Source: Hyphomicrobiaceae bacterium
GTDB taxonomy: Bacteria; Pseudomonadota; Alphaproteobacteria; Rhizobiales; Ancalomicrobiaceae
Length of the DNA stretch: 43,661 nt
Reading direction: 5' to 3'
Assembly: GCA_016793065.1 (NCBI GenBank)
Contig: JAEULV010000066.1
Span: 1 to 43,661, forward strand
Below are positions 29,177 through 37,815 of this stretch, piece by piece. The translations under genes and the position numbers were made by a program. The notes under the pieces were generated by a model, which was not told the DNA's origin, searched no databases, and saw only the letters and a program-made list of their open reading frames with translations. Numbering within the stretch: position 1 is the stretch's first letter; the number at the start of each line of letters is the position of its first letter.

Positions 29177-30373
29177 ATGCGAGAACGTCCCTTTACGGTT
29201 TCCGTCGCCGGTTCGGTCGCGGCCATTGGCCGGGAGGGGTGGGACAGGCTCGCCGGCACCGCCAATCCGTTCGTCAGTTACGACTTCCTGGCGAGCCTTG
29301 AGGATTCGGGCTGCGTTGCGGCGCGGACGGGTTGGGAGCCGGTGCATCTGGTCGCCGAGGCCGACGGAGGACGGGTCGGCGTGGCGCCGTGCTACCTCAA
29401 GAGCCATTCGATGGGCGAATATGTGTTCGACCATGCCTGGGCCGATGCCTATCAGCGCGCCGGCGGCCGCTACTATCCGAAACTGCAGGTGTCGGTGCCG
29501 TTCACGCCCGCCAACGGGCCGCGGCTGCTGGTCGGCGGCGCCGACGCGGCGACGGCCGCGGCCGGTCGCGCCGCGCTGGCGCAGGGGATGGAGGCGCTGG
29601 CGCGGCAGGCAAAGGCCTCCTCGGTGCATGCGACCTTTCTCGATGACGCCGACCGGGCGGCCTTCGCCGATGCCGGCTGGCTGGCGCGCACCGACCAGCA
29701 GTTCCACTGGCACAATGGCGGCTATCGCGACTTCGACGACTTCCTCTCGACGTTTCGCGCCTCGCGCCGCAAGCAGGTGAAGCGCGAGCGCCGCGATGCC
29801 CTCGGAGCCAGGCTGACGATCCGCCGGCTGACCGGCGCCGACCTCGGCGAGGCGGTGTGGGATGCGTTCTTCGCCTTCTACCTCGACACCGGCAGCCGCA
29901 AGTGGGGGCGGCCCTATCTCAACCGGTCGTTCTTCTCACTGATCGGCGAGCGCATGGCCGAGCGCATCCTGCTGGTCGTCGCCGAACGGGATGGCAGGCC
30001 GATCGCCGGGGCGCAGAACTTCATCGGCGCCGATGCGCTTTATGGCCGCAACTGGGGCACGCTGGAGGATCTGCCGTTCCTGCATTTCGAGCTTTGCTAT
30101 TATCAGGCGATCGAATTCGCCATCGAGCGCGGCCTGGCGCGGGTCGAGGCCGGGGCGCAGGGCGAGCACAAGCTGGCGCGGGGCTATCTGCCGGTCACCA
30201 CTCATTCGGCCCACCACATCGTTCACCCGGGGCTGCGGCGCGCGGTTGCCGAGTATCTGGAGCAGGAGCGGGCCGACATTGCCCGTCTCGGCGCGGCGCT
30301 GGCGGAGGCCGCGCCGTTCAAGGCGGGCGAGAGCACGGCGGCCGCCGCCCGGCTGCCCGAGGAAGATGCTTGA
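29177..30373 (+). CDS. FemAB-like / GNAT-superfamily acyltransferase (PF04339-like)
   Basis: A 398-residue soluble protein with the layout of the FemAB_like family: two related acyltransferase folds. Signature segments are NPFVSYDFLASLEDSGC, GEYVFDHAWADAYQRAG, YYPKLQVSVPFTPANGPRLL and FHWHNGGYRDFDDFLSTF. Towards the end are GRNWGTLEDLPFLHFELCYYQAIEFAI and GAQGEHKLARGYLP. The last ~45 residues are acidic and Ala-rich. The ATG at 29177 is favoured because MRERPFTVSVAGSV begins the conserved part; an ATG at 29138 is possible. Members are often annotated as peptidoglycan-related N-acyltransferases, but the substrate is not known. Confidence 0.88.
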   Translation: MRERPFTVSVAGSVAAIGREGWDRLAGTANPFVSYDFLASLEDSGCVAARTGWEPVHLVAEADGGRVGVAPCYLKSHSMGEYVFDHAWADAYQRAGGRYYPKLQVSVPFTPANGPRLLVGGADAATAAAGRAALAQGMEALARQAKASSVHATFLDDADRAAFADAGWLARTDQQFHWHNGGYRDFDDFLSTFRASRRKQVKRERRDALGARLTIRRLTGADLGEAVWDAFFAFYLDTGSRKWGRPYLNRSFFSLIGERMAERILLVVAERDGRPIAGAQNFIGADALYGRNWGTLEDLPFLHFELCYYQAIEFAIERGLARVEAGAQGEHKLARGYLPVTTHSAHHIVHPGLRRAVAEYLEQERADIARLGAALAEAAPFKAGESTAAAARLPEEDA

Positions 30374-30437
30374 CCGGCGTCCGGCTTGGCGACAGTTTGC
30401 CGACAGTCGATCCCCTCCTGCCAGTCGAGTCCGAGCG

Positions 30438-30863
30438 ATGAGCGCCTACGATCCGAACAACATCTTCGCCAAGATCCTGCGCGGCGAGATCCCGTGCTTC
30501 AAGGTTTATGAGGACGACAAGACCCTGGCATTTCTCGACATCATGCCGCGCGCCACCGGCCATACGCTGGTGATCCCGAAGGCGCCGGCGCGCAACATCC
30601 TCGACATCGAGGCCGAGGATCTGGCGGCGGTGATCCGCACCGCGCGCAAGATCGCGGTGGCGGCCAAGGCGGCGTTCGGCGCCGACGGCATCACCCTCAA
30701 CCAGTATTCCGAGCCGGCGGGCGGACAGGAGGTGTTCCACCTGCATGTCCACGTCATTCCCCGCCACGACGGCGTGCCGATGAAGCCGGCGGCGTCGATC
30801 CGCGAGGACATGGGCGTCCTGAAAGCCAACGCCGACAAACTCGCAGCCGCCCTGGCGGGGTGA
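30438..30863 (+). CDS. HIT family protein
   Basis: Histidine-triad nucleotide hydrolase/transferase of 141 residues. It begins MSAYDPNNIFAKILRGEIPC and carries HLHVHVIPR, the His-x-His-x-His-x-x catalytic motif. The N-terminal segment matches HINT/Hit-like proteins that cleave adenosine phosphoramidates or AMP-lysine. The ATG at 30438 follows the FemAB-like gene by 64 bases. The upstream open frame in the same register belongs to another gene's shadow. Confidence 0.95.
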   Translation: MSAYDPNNIFAKILRGEIPCFKVYEDDKTLAFLDIMPRATGHTLVIPKAPARNILDIEAEDLAAVIRTARKIAVAAKAAFGADGITLNQYSEPAGGQEVFHLHVHVIPRHDGVPMKPAASIREDMGVLKANADKLAAALAG

Positions 30864-30908
30864 GCGGAGGGCTCAACCGACAAGCGCGGGCGCGGCGCGA
30901 CGCCGAAC

Positions 30909-31265
30909 CTATGCGACGGCGAAATAGCCGGCGATCAGGGTGGTTTCGCCGGCCAGCACGCCGACGGCCATGCGGCGGCCGCCGTTGAGGTAGGCGGCGA
31001 AGCCGAGGGCGAGGGCGATGACACGCACCGTCAGCGGCACCTGCGCCAGCGAACCCGATGGCAGCACCACCAGCTGGGCGATCACGCCGGCGACCAGCGC
31101 CGTCGCCACGGCCTTGACCCAGCGAAAAATCTCCATGTCCTCGGTCAGCCGGCCAGACGACATGACGCCGAGCGCCCGCCAGATGTCGTTGGGCACCCAG
31201 CCGGCGAGCAGCACGAACAGCCAGGGCCACCACCAGGCATCGATCGAGGTGAAGGTCAAGCTCAT
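30909..31265 (-). CDS. azlD: AzlD family protein (branched-chain amino acid exporter, small subunit)
   Basis: A 118-residue membrane protein with about four hydrophobic segments, the small partner of AzlC. Typical segments are GWVPNDIWRALG and the C-terminal helices. Its ATG overlaps the azlC stop by four bases (ATGA at 31262-31265), indicating translational coupling and a 1:1 complex in the inner membrane. Family members export branched-chain or other hydrophobic amino acids and analogues. Confidence 0.88.
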   Translation of the reverse strand: MSLTFTSIDAWWWPWLFVLLAGWVPNDIWRALGVMSSGRLTEDMEIFRWVKAVATALVAGVIAQLVVLPSGSLAQVPLTVRVIALALGFAAYLNGGRRMAVGVLAGETTLIAGYFAVA

Positions 31266-32032
31266 CGCGCCGCCCCCTTCGTCCGCGCCCGGCGACCGAT
31301 CAGCCAGGCCAGCGTGCCGCCGATCAGGCCGGTCAGCAGCAGGTCGAATTGCGGTGTCAGCTGGTGCAGCGCCGGCAGCAGCAGGATGCCGATCACCAGT
31401 GCCAGCCGGTCGGCGACATCGCGGGCGGCGCCCCACAGCGAAACGGTGAAATAGAGCGGCGTGAGGAAGACCAGGGCCGCCGCCAGGATCAGCGGCAGTG
31501 CCCCCGACATGGCGAAGGACAGCGCCGTCACCGCCATGGCGCCGAGCTGGATCGTCGTGGCGAAGCCGAGGAAATAGGCCATCCGGACACGGCGCGGCAG
31601 GGCGGCCACCTCGGTCATGCCGAACACCCAGGCGGTGACGGCGACGAAATGGGCGGCGAAGTAGAGGACCCAACGCGGCGTGCGGGCATTGCGGATCACC
31701 GGGATCAGCGCCATCACCATCGGCATCAGCCGCACCGCCGATAGCGTCACGGCGACCGCCGCCGTCGTAATGGTGCCGCCGCCGGCGATGACGCCGAGCA
31801 GCACCACCTTCGACGGCAGCGCCCAGATCAGGCCGGACATCACCATCGCCTGCGCCAGCGTCACGCCGCTTTCCCGCGCCAGCGCGCCGAAGCCGATGAA
31901 CGCCCCCATCAGCACAACGGCCGGCACCGAGGCGAAGCGCCGCATGCCGCGCAGCCACCACAGGCGCAGCGGCGCGCCGTCGTCGCCGGGAGCAAGGCCG
32001 GATGCCGGAAGCGGCGGCGTCGGTGTCGTCAT
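31262..32032 (-). CDS. azlC: AzlC family protein (branched-chain amino acid exporter, large subunit)
   Basis: A polytopic membrane protein of 256 residues. Family features are FGALARESGVTLAQAMVMSGLIWALPSK in the first third, the helix pair LSAVRLMPMVMALIPVIR, and YFLGFATTIQLGAMAVTAL. The ATG at 32032 has a purine-rich GAGG 13 bases upstream; a start eight codons earlier is possible. It is followed by the overlapping azlD. No Lrp-type regulator is adjacent. Confidence 0.9.
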   Translation of the reverse strand: MTTPTPPLPASGLAPGDDGAPLRLWWLRGMRRFASVPAVVLMGAFIGFGALARESGVTLAQAMVMSGLIWALPSKVVLLGVIAGGGTITTAAVAVTLSAVRLMPMVMALIPVIRNARTPRWVLYFAAHFVAVTAWVFGMTEVAALPRRVRMAYFLGFATTIQLGAMAVTALSFAMSGALPLILAAALVFLTPLYFTVSLWGAARDVADRLALVIGILLLPALHQLTPQFDLLLTGLIGGTLAWLIGRRARTKGAAR

Positions 32033-32138
32033 CGAAGGCAGACCTCGGGGTGGCAAGGCGCGGTCGCGGCCCGACGGGACCGGCGCCGGGCGAAGCGCTC
32101 CCTGCCTCTAATCACGCGCGCCCCGACCGCGCAACGCC

Positions 32139-32159
32139 AAAGGGCCGCGCGAGCGGCCC
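32139..32159 (-). terminator. Candidate terminator of the unrecognised membrane-protein gene
   Basis: Minus-strand hairpin GGGCCGC/GCGGCCC with a TCGC loop (32142-32159), followed on that strand by TTTGGCGTT. The T-run is short. Confidence 0.4.
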
Positions 32160-32182
32160 CGACATGGCAGGATTGACCGGTA

Positions 32183-32220
32183 CGCCAACCTTGGGCGCCA
32201 ACGTTGACGCCGACCTTGGA
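32183..32220. repeat. Three-unit imperfect tandem repeat
   Basis: Units CGCCAACCTTGGG (32183-32195), CGCCAACGTTGA (32196-32207) and CGCCGACCTTGGA (32208-32220) lie end to end just after the stop of the minus-strand gene. Unit length is 12-13 bases. Confidence 0.55.
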
Positions 32221-32236
32221 TGCCGGCCAACCGGGA

Positions 32237-33649
32237 TCAGGACGCGGCGACTTCCGCCTCGCGCGCCGGCCGCCGCTGCAGGTAGCCGCTGGCGGCGTCC
32301 TCCAGCGACACCACGTCGGCAGGCTCGATCGCCACGACAGCCTTCGCCACCAAGGCAAACGGCCGTTCGACCGGTTGCAGGTATTGGCCCGGGTTGTCGA
32401 TGCCGTCGATCAGGTCGCGAAAGGCCTGGACCTCGACGTCGACCGGCTCGTCGACCGTCGCATGGGGCGGCTCGGCCTCGACGACGCGCGCCACTTCGGC
32501 CGCAAGGGCCTCGTCGGCGACGACAGCCTCGCCAATTGCCTCGATCGCCACCGGGCCGGCCGGCGCATCGGCGGCGGCTTCGACCGACGGCGCGACCGTG
32601 GCCACGGCGACAGCCTCGATCGCCTCGACGGCGACGGGTTCGCCGATATCGACAGATCGATCCGGGTCGGCATCCGCCAGCGGGGCGGTGGAGGCCGGTT
32701 CGGCGGTCGACGGCAGCGGGGTGCCCTGCCCGGCCGAATCGGCGGCGAGGGCCGCCGGGTCGCCGCCTTCGCGCTGGGCGCGGACATCGGCGAGGACCAC
32801 CACATTGGCGGTGCGGGTGGCGAGCGTGCCGTTGATGCGGCGATTGAGGTCGATCAACCCGCCGTCGACGGTCGCCACCACCGGCGCGACGAAGGCGCTG
32901 CTTGCGGCCGAGGCCGGCGGCTCGGACTGGTTCGTGTCACCTTCGACAATGCGCGGCGGCAGGAAGTCGCGCGCGCCCTCGCCGGCGGTCGCCTCAACCC
33001 GTGCCACGATGGCCTCGGACGCGGTCTCGGCCTTGTCGGAACTGCCGGTCGCGGTCTCGGACCAGTCGATATCGGTCTGGGTCGCGCCGTTCTGTTCGGC
33101 GGCGGCGAAGGCGGCCGAGCGTTCGGCTTCGTCCTTGGCAAGAATTGCCGCCCGCGACATGCCGAGCATGGTCATCACCTGACGGACGACGTCGATCCGG
33201 GCGCGGCGCAATCTGGCCGAGCGCTTGCGTGGGGCGGCCGGAACGATGCCACCTTCGGTTTCGACGACTTGCGCTCCGGTCACCTTGGCGATCGTCTCGA
33301 CCATGGCCCGCGGTTGCGCCAGCGGCGGCAAGGACTCGCCAATGAACCGGCGCACGGAGACGATCAACGCGGCGACGACAATGATCCAGAGCGGCACCAG
33401 TACGGCGGTGGCCAGCGCTCCCAGCACGATGAGATTGACGAAATTGAACTCGCACGGTCCTGATTCGGCGCTGCCGATCGCCTCGCAGAAGGCAAAGGAG
33501 CGGCCGCCATCGGGCAAGACAACCGTCGCGACGAGGATCAGGGTCGTGACCACGGCCATGATGATGCCTGGCCACCTCGCATCCTTGCGGGCGCGATCCC
33601 AGACTGTCGTTCCGCCATTCCGGTCCTGAACCACAAAAGCCATCGTCAT
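32237..33649 (-). CDS. Membrane protein of unknown function with long acidic disordered tail
   Basis: A 470-residue protein I do not recognise. Two membrane helices are visible at about 27-46 and 72-98. The short loop between them holds Cys55 and Cys66 and may form a disulfide if periplasmic. A basic patch follows (RKRSARLRRARIDVVRQVMTMLG, about 140-165). The rest is Ala/Val/Glu/Pro-rich low complexity (for example repeated VEAIEAVAVA-type segments), probably disordered and cytoplasmic. The ATG at 33649 has GGAGT 6-10 bases upstream. The AT-rich upstream region carries four TTAA motifs spaced 28, 28 and 14 bases apart. It may be lineage-specific. No enzymatic motif. Confidence 0.75.
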   Translation of the reverse strand: MTMAFVVQDRNGGTTVWDRARKDARWPGIIMAVVTTLILVATVVLPDGGRSFAFCEAIGSAESGPCEFNFVNLIVLGALATAVLVPLWIIVVAALIVSVRRFIGESLPPLAQPRAMVETIAKVTGAQVVETEGGIVPAAPRKRSARLRRARIDVVRQVMTMLGMSRAAILAKDEAERSAAFAAAEQNGATQTDIDWSETATGSSDKAETASEAIVARVEATAGEGARDFLPPRIVEGDTNQSEPPASAASSAFVAPVVATVDGGLIDLNRRINGTLATRTANVVVLADVRAQREGGDPAALAADSAGQGTPLPSTAEPASTAPLADADPDRSVDIGEPVAVEAIEAVAVATVAPSVEAAADAPAGPVAIEAIGEAVVADEALAAEVARVVEAEPPHATVDEPVDVEVQAFRDLIDGIDNPGQYLQPVERPFALVAKAVVAIEPADVVSLEDAASGYLQRRPAREAEVAAS

Positions 33650-33702
33650 GACGCAACTCCACTGACAATCTCGTGGAGGTATCTAAAACTGATTTCATGC
33701 CA

Positions 33703-33776
33703 TTAACGAAAGCATAATCTTTCGAGAGGGTTAAAGTAGAGATCCAAATTGGGGCGCTTTAACTTCCAAACGTTAA
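33703..33776. promoter_or_regulatory. Regularly spaced TTAA motifs upstream of the membrane-protein gene
   Basis: TTAA occurs at 33703, 33731, 33759 and 33773, in alternating TTAAC/GTTAA contexts, with start-to-start spacing 28, 28 and 14. A short inverted repeat CGAAAG/CTTTCG lies at 33707-33724. This is the only AT-rich stretch for several kilobases and probably contains the promoter. Confidence 0.4.
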
Positions 33777-33821
33777 ATCGAGCGGCCGTTACTTCGCTCG
33801 ACCTTGGCGGCAATGCTTGGC

Positions 33822-33849
33822 AACAAAAAAGCCGCCCGAAGGCGGCTTT
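33822..33849 (-). terminator. Rho-independent terminator of rpsD
   Basis: Stem AAAGCCGCC/GGCGGCTTT (33828-33836 and 33841-33849) with a CGAA tetraloop. On the minus strand it is followed by a T-run (TTTTTTGTTG counting the stem end). Confidence 0.85.
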
Positions 33850-33876
33850 CGAAATTCGGGGATCGTGGAGGACCGA

Positions 33877-34494
33877 TCAGCGCGAATAGAATTCGACGAC
33901 CAGGTTCGGTTCCATCTGGGTCGGGTACGGCACGTCGGAGAGGCCCGGGACGCGCGCGAACTTGGCGACCATCTTGGTGTGATCGGCTTCGATGTAGTCC
34001 GGAACGTCGCGCTCGGCGAGGCTGACGGACTCAAGCACGGTCACGGCCTGCTTCGAGGCGGCCTTGACTTCGACGACGTCGCCGACCTTGACCCGGTAGG
34101 ACGGGACATTGACGCGACGGCCGTTGACCAGGACGTGGCCATGGTTGACGAACTGGCGGGCGGCGAACACGGTCGGCACGAACTTGGAGCGGTACACGAC
34201 CGCGTCGAGACGACGCTCCAGCAGGCCGATCAGGTTCTCGGAAGCGTCGCCCTTCATGCGGGTGGCTTCCTGATAGACCTTGTTGAACTGCTTTTCCGAG
34301 ATGTTGCCGTAGTAGCCCTTGAGCTTCTGCTTGGCCTTCAGCTGGGTGCCGAAGTCCGAGGTCTTGCCCTTGCGGCGCTGGCCGTGCTGGCCCGGGCCGT
34401 ATTCACGCTTGTTGACCGGGCTCTTCGGACGGCCCCAGAGGTTCTGGCCGAGGCGACGGTCGATCTTGTACTTGGCTTCGTGACGCTTGGTCAT
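33877..34494 (-). CDS. rpsD: 30S ribosomal protein S4
   Basis: Primary 16S rRNA-binding protein of the small subunit. It has the alphaproteobacterial form, [21 protein letters not shown], with the S4 RNA-binding domain at [35 protein letters not shown]. Length is the usual 205 residues. The frame stays open far upstream (to 35532), but the ATG at 34494 is the family start. It has its own consensus-like promoter about 225 bases upstream and its own terminator. The long leader between them could carry autoregulation, but no known S4 leader structure was recognised. Confidence 0.98.
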   Translation of the reverse strand: MTKRHEAKYKIDRRLGQNLWGRPKSPVNKREYGPGQHGQRRKGKTSDFGTQLKAKQKLKGYYGNISEKQFNKVYQEATRMKGDASENLIGLLERRLDAVVYRSKFVPTVFAARQFVNHGHVLVNGRRVNVPSYRVKVGDVVEVKAASKQAVTVLESVSLAERDVPDYIEADHTKMVAKFARVPGLSDVPYPTQMEPNLVVEFYSR

Positions 34495-34717
34495 CGCGGT
34501 CTCTTCAATAGCGGCTCGGCGGCGTCTCGCGACGCGATCGAACCCGGTTGGGTAGAACGAAGGTGAGACACGCGCCCTCCTCTGTGCCGCATGCCCCCGG
34601 CTCTGCACCGTGGGGCGGGCGGACCGACAGATCCCGGCCATTGCGTTAGGCCGACGATCACGGGTGCGCGAACAGCCGCGCACGCCCCGGTTTCCCAAAG
34701 CTCGCGTCGACGGGGCG

Positions 34718-34746
34718 TCTATAGGAGGGAATGCCGGGGATGTCAA
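34718..34746 (-). promoter_or_regulatory. Strong sigma-70-type promoter of rpsD
   Basis: Minus-strand consensus TTGACA (34741-34746), 17-base spacer, TATAGA (34718-34723). It leaves a leader of about 215 bases before rpsD. Confidence 0.7.
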
Positions 34747-34772
34747 ACATCCGGGCGGAAAAACCGCCGATC

Positions 34773-35876
34773 CTACCGAAGTCGGCGCGCCAGCATCGCG
34801 CCGAGGGCCATGCCGGGGCGCTCGACCGCGCGCCAGGTGACATAGGCCAGCGCCGACGAACCAGCGAGCACCGCGAGATAGCCGATCCAGAACGCCACCG
34901 CCGTCGGCAGTCCCTCCAGCAGCGAGGCAAGCGGGGCGGCGGCGTAGCGCAGCACCAGGAAGTGAAGGAAATAGACCGAATAGGACAGCCGCCCCAGCCA
35001 AATCGTCGCAGGGTTGACCAGCAACGCCGCCGGCCGGTGGAGCACCACATAGGCAAACAGCGCAAGCGCCGCGACCTTGAGCGGAAACCATTTGCCGACG
35101 AAGAAGAACACCGCGATCGAAACCAGGAGCAAAGACGGCGCCAGCCAGCGGGCGCGCGACTCGTCGCCGGCGAAAATGTCGGGTGCATGAAACAGTACGA
35201 TGCCGGCCCCGAAGGCGATGAGCTGATAGGGGAGCCAGAACTTGAAGAATCCGGCGACGACATGGGCATCGGCCGCGCCGGCCGGCGTGAGCCACTGCGA
35301 CAGGATGCCGGAAAGGCCGTAGCCGGCGAGGCCGGCACCGAGCGCGAAGGCAAGCGCCCGACGGCCGGTTCGCAGCGGCACGACCAGCAGCGGCAGCAGC
35401 AGATAGAAATTCCATTCGATGGCGATCGACCAGCCGCCATCGACGGCCGAGGTAATGGCATTCGGCACCCAGGCATTGGCGAATGTGACGGTTGCCAGCA
35501 GATCGAGCCAGCCGATGCCGCCCGGCGCCCAATGGCGCGGCGCAAACCCGAGCGTGGCGAGGTTGAAGGCGACGACGAGGTAGAACATCGGCGCGATGCG
35601 GAAAAAACGGCGGATGAAATAACGACCGATCAGGTGGTCCTCGCCGGCGTGCCAGCGGTGCGCCAGCGAGCGATAAAGCGTGTAGGCCGAGACCACGTAG
35701 AACAGCTGCACCCCGCGCGCGCCGAGATCGGCCATTCCGGCGAGGAAGCCGGGCGCCGGGACGACGACAAGCTGGGCGTGGACCATCACCACCAGGGCGA
35801 TGGCGAAACCGCGCAAGGCGTCGACGGCATCGATCTGGGCGGGACTGCCGGATGAAGCCTGGGCGATCAACGCCAT
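34773..35876 (-). CDS. Acyltransferase family 3 membrane protein
   Basis: A 367-residue inner-membrane O-acyltransferase (PF01757 group) with about ten hydrophobic segments. The N-terminal motif [17 protein letters not shown] contains the conserved Arg and His. Also seen are [12 protein letters not shown] and [15 protein letters not shown] (RxxR-type motif). The ATG at 35876 has an excellent site, GAGGAGAGGG. Members acylate polysaccharides, lipopolysaccharide, Nod factors or antibiotics; the substrate here is unknown and no glycan cluster is adjacent. A GGCGG-TTTTT-CCGCC hairpin just past the stop may help end the transcript. Confidence 0.93.
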   Translation of the reverse strand: MALIAQASSGSPAQIDAVDALRGFAIALVVMVHAQLVVVPAPGFLAGMADLGARGVQLFYVVSAYTLYRSLAHRWHAGEDHLIGRYFIRRFFRIAPMFYLVVAFNLATLGFAPRHWAPGGIGWLDLLATVTFANAWVPNAITSAVDGGWSIAIEWNFYLLLPLLVVPLRTGRRALAFALGAGLAGYGLSGILSQWLTPAGAADAHVVAGFFKFWLPYQLIAFGAGIVLFHAPDIFAGDESRARWLAPSLLLVSIAVFFFVGKWFPLKVAALALFAYVVLHRPAALLVNPATIWLGRLSYSVYFLHFLVLRYAAAPLASLLEGLPTAVAFWIGYLAVLAGSSALAYVTWRAVERPGMALGAMLARRLR

Positions 35877-35970
35877 GATCTGCCCTCTCCTCGAAAACGG
35901 TCCCGCCAAGGCGAACGGGCCAACCGTTTGCCGGCTGGCCCGCATTGTCGGTGACGGTGGCGCGTGCGGC

Positions 35971-36444
35971 TCAGAGGTCGGCGGCGACGCGCATGGTGAC
36001 GATCTTGTCCGGCTCGCGGACCGGCTCGCCGCGCTTGAACAGGTCGACGTTTTCCATGCCCTCGATCACCGCGCCCCACACCGTGTACTGACGGTCGAGG
36101 AAGCGGGCATCGCCGAAGCAGATGAAGAACTGCGAATTGGCCGAATCCGGGTTCTGGGCGCGGGCCATCGAGCAGGTGCCGCGCACATGCGGCTCACGCG
36201 AGAACTCGGCCTTGAGGTTCGGCAGCTTGGAGCCGCCCATGCCAGTGCCGGTCGGATCGCCGCCCTGGGCCATGAAGCCGTCGATGACGCGGTGGAAGAC
36301 GACGCCGTCATAGAACTGCTCGCGCGCCAGTTCCTTGATGCGGGCGACATGGCCCGGCGCCAGATCCGGACGCAGGGCGATGACGACCTTGCCCTTGGTG
36401 GTGTCCATGATCAGGGTGTTCTCGGGATCCTTGATTTCAGCCAT
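35971..36444 (-). CDS. Peptidyl-prolyl cis-trans isomerase, cyclophilin type, cytoplasmic
   Basis: A 157-residue cyclophilin without a signal peptide, starting MAEIKDPENTLIM. Active-site segments are FHRVIDGFMAQGGDPTGTG and SANSQFFICF. The ATG at 36444 follows AGGAGACG. It is the second of two tandem cyclophilin genes, 93 bases after the exported one. The two proteins are closely similar in the core, suggesting duplication with one copy kept in the cytosol. Symbol ppiB would be conventional. Confidence 0.94.
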   Translation of the reverse strand: MAEIKDPENTLIMDTTKGKVVIALRPDLAPGHVARIKELAREQFYDGVVFHRVIDGFMAQGGDPTGTGMGGSKLPNLKAEFSREPHVRGTCSMARAQNPDSANSQFFICFGDARFLDRQYTVWGAVIEGMENVDLFKRGEPVREPDKIVTMRVAADL

Positions 36445-36537
36445 CGAATTCGTCTCCTGGGAGTTTGGCGGGGCGGCCCGGTCCGGAGCTACCGGATCGA
36501 GCCGAATGTTCTTGTCGGACAAGACGGGCGGGCGGCC

Positions 36538-37104
36538 TCACTTGACGTCGGCGGCGACCTGCAGCTTGACGATCTTGTCGGGGTCGGTGACGGAGCCGGA
36601 CTGGCCGGCGCCGCGCTTGATCTTGTCGACATGCTCCATGCCGGAGGTGACCTGGCCGAACACGGTGTACTGACCGTTGAGGAAAGAGCCCTCGGCGAAC
36701 ATGATGAAGAACTGCGAATTGGCGGAATTCGGATCGGCGGTGCGGGCCATGCCGAGCGTGCCGCGCTTGAACGGCTCGCGGGAGAACTCGGCCCTGAGGT
36801 TCGGCAGCTTGGAGCCGCCCATGCCGGTGCCGGTCGGGTCGCCGGTCTGGGCCATGAAGCCCTCGATCACGCGGTGAAAGACGATGCCGTTATAAAAGCC
36901 CTGACGGGCGAGCGTCTTCAGGCGGGCGACATGCTCGGGCGCCAGATCCGGGCGCAGCGCGATGGTGACGCGGCCGTCCTTGAGGTCGAGGTAGAGGGTG
37001 TTTTCGGCATCGGCCGGCTTCGGCGCGGTCTGTGCCAGCGCCGGCAGAGACAGCGCGCCGAGGCCGAGGGAAAGCGCGAGGGTAAGCGCAAGACGTCTGT
37101 TCAC
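36538..37104 (-). CDS. Peptidyl-prolyl cis-trans isomerase, cyclophilin type, periplasmic
   Basis: A 188-residue exported cyclophilin that assists folding of envelope proteins. The GTG start at 37104 has GGAGAGGAGC upstream and gives a Sec signal NRRLALTLALSLGLGALSLPALAQ with cleavage after ALA. The core has FHRVIEGFMAQTGDPTGTG and SANSQFFIMF. Upstream residues in the same frame do not look like coding sequence. It lies between coaD (52 bases upstream) and the cytoplasmic cyclophilin. The three genes likely form one transcript. Confidence 0.93.
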   Translation of the reverse strand: MNRRLALTLALSLGLGALSLPALAQTAPKPADAENTLYLDLKDGRVTIALRPDLAPEHVARLKTLARQGFYNGIVFHRVIEGFMAQTGDPTGTGMGGSKLPNLRAEFSREPFKRGTLGMARTADPNSANSQFFIMFAEGSFLNGQYTVFGQVTSGMEHVDKIKRGAGQSGSVTDPDKIVKLQVAADVK

Positions 37105-37156
37105 GGGGGTGCTCCTCTCCGGTGCCCGCCTGGCGCGGCGACCGGTGGTTCTCGGG

Positions 37157-37651
37157 TCATGATCGGGCGAAGCGGGCGATGAGCCGTTCGGCGACATGCG
37201 CCGGCACGAAGCCAGAGATATCGCCGCCGAGCTTGGCGATCTGGCGCACCAGCGTGGCGGTGATGTGGCGCACGCCCGGCGAGGCCGGCAGGAATACGGT
37301 GGCCACCTCGGGCGCCATCGCGCCGTTCATGCCGGCCATCTGCATTTCATAGTCGAAATCGGTGCCGTCCCGCAGGCCGCGGACGATGACGCCGGCGCCG
37401 ACGCGGCGGGCGCAATCAACGGCGAGATCCTCGAAAGCCACGCATTCCAGCACGCCCTGCGATGCATCGGATGCATCGATCCCGGCACGCAACATCTCCA
37501 CCCGTTCCTCGAAGGAGAACAGCGGAACCTTGCCGGGATGGACGCCAATGCCGACCACGACGCGATCGGCCACGGCAAATGCCTGACGGATCACATCGAA
37601 ATGGCCGTTGGTGGGAGGGTCGAATGAGCCGGTGAACAAAGCGGTGCGCAT
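37157..37651 (-). CDS. coaD: Phosphopantetheine adenylyltransferase
   Basis: Fourth step of coenzyme A synthesis, adenylating 4'-phosphopantetheine. The 164-residue protein begins [21 protein letters not shown], the GSFDPxTxGH nucleotide-binding motif. It has [19 protein letters not shown] and the C-terminal ITATLVR, equivalent to ISSTxVR. The ATG at 37651 is preceded by a GGGGGAG-like stretch on the complementary side only, so the ribosome-binding site is unclear. Cytosolic hexamer in the family. Confidence 0.97.
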   Translation of the reverse strand: MRTALFTGSFDPPTNGHFDVIRQAFAVADRVVVGIGVHPGKVPLFSFEERVEMLRAGIDASDASQGVLECVAFEDLAVDCARRVGAGVIVRGLRDGTDFDYEMQMAGMNGAMAPEVATVFLPASPGVRHITATLVRQIAKLGGDISGFVPAHVAERLIARFARS

Positions 37652-37815
37652 GGGGGAGAGGGTTTAAGCATCGAATCCAATCGATGCAAGCACGAGCTTG
37701 TGAACCATATCCCTCAAATCGATTAATTTCACCCCTAGCAACCGAGCGCGAGTTGTGGCAGTATTATCACAGACAATAAGAAAACTATTAATTTATCGAT
37801 AACAGGGGTTAAAAA

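Noticed and set aside
33759..33776. CtrA binding site upstream of the membrane-protein gene
   Set aside because: The closest TTAA pair is separated by 10 bases, not the required 7; kept only as an unexplained spacing pattern.
33877..35532. 551-residue N-terminally extended form of rpsD
   Set aside because: S4 is a 205-residue protein starting MTKRHEAKY; the extension overlaps the acyltransferase gene in another frame and crosses the rpsD promoter.
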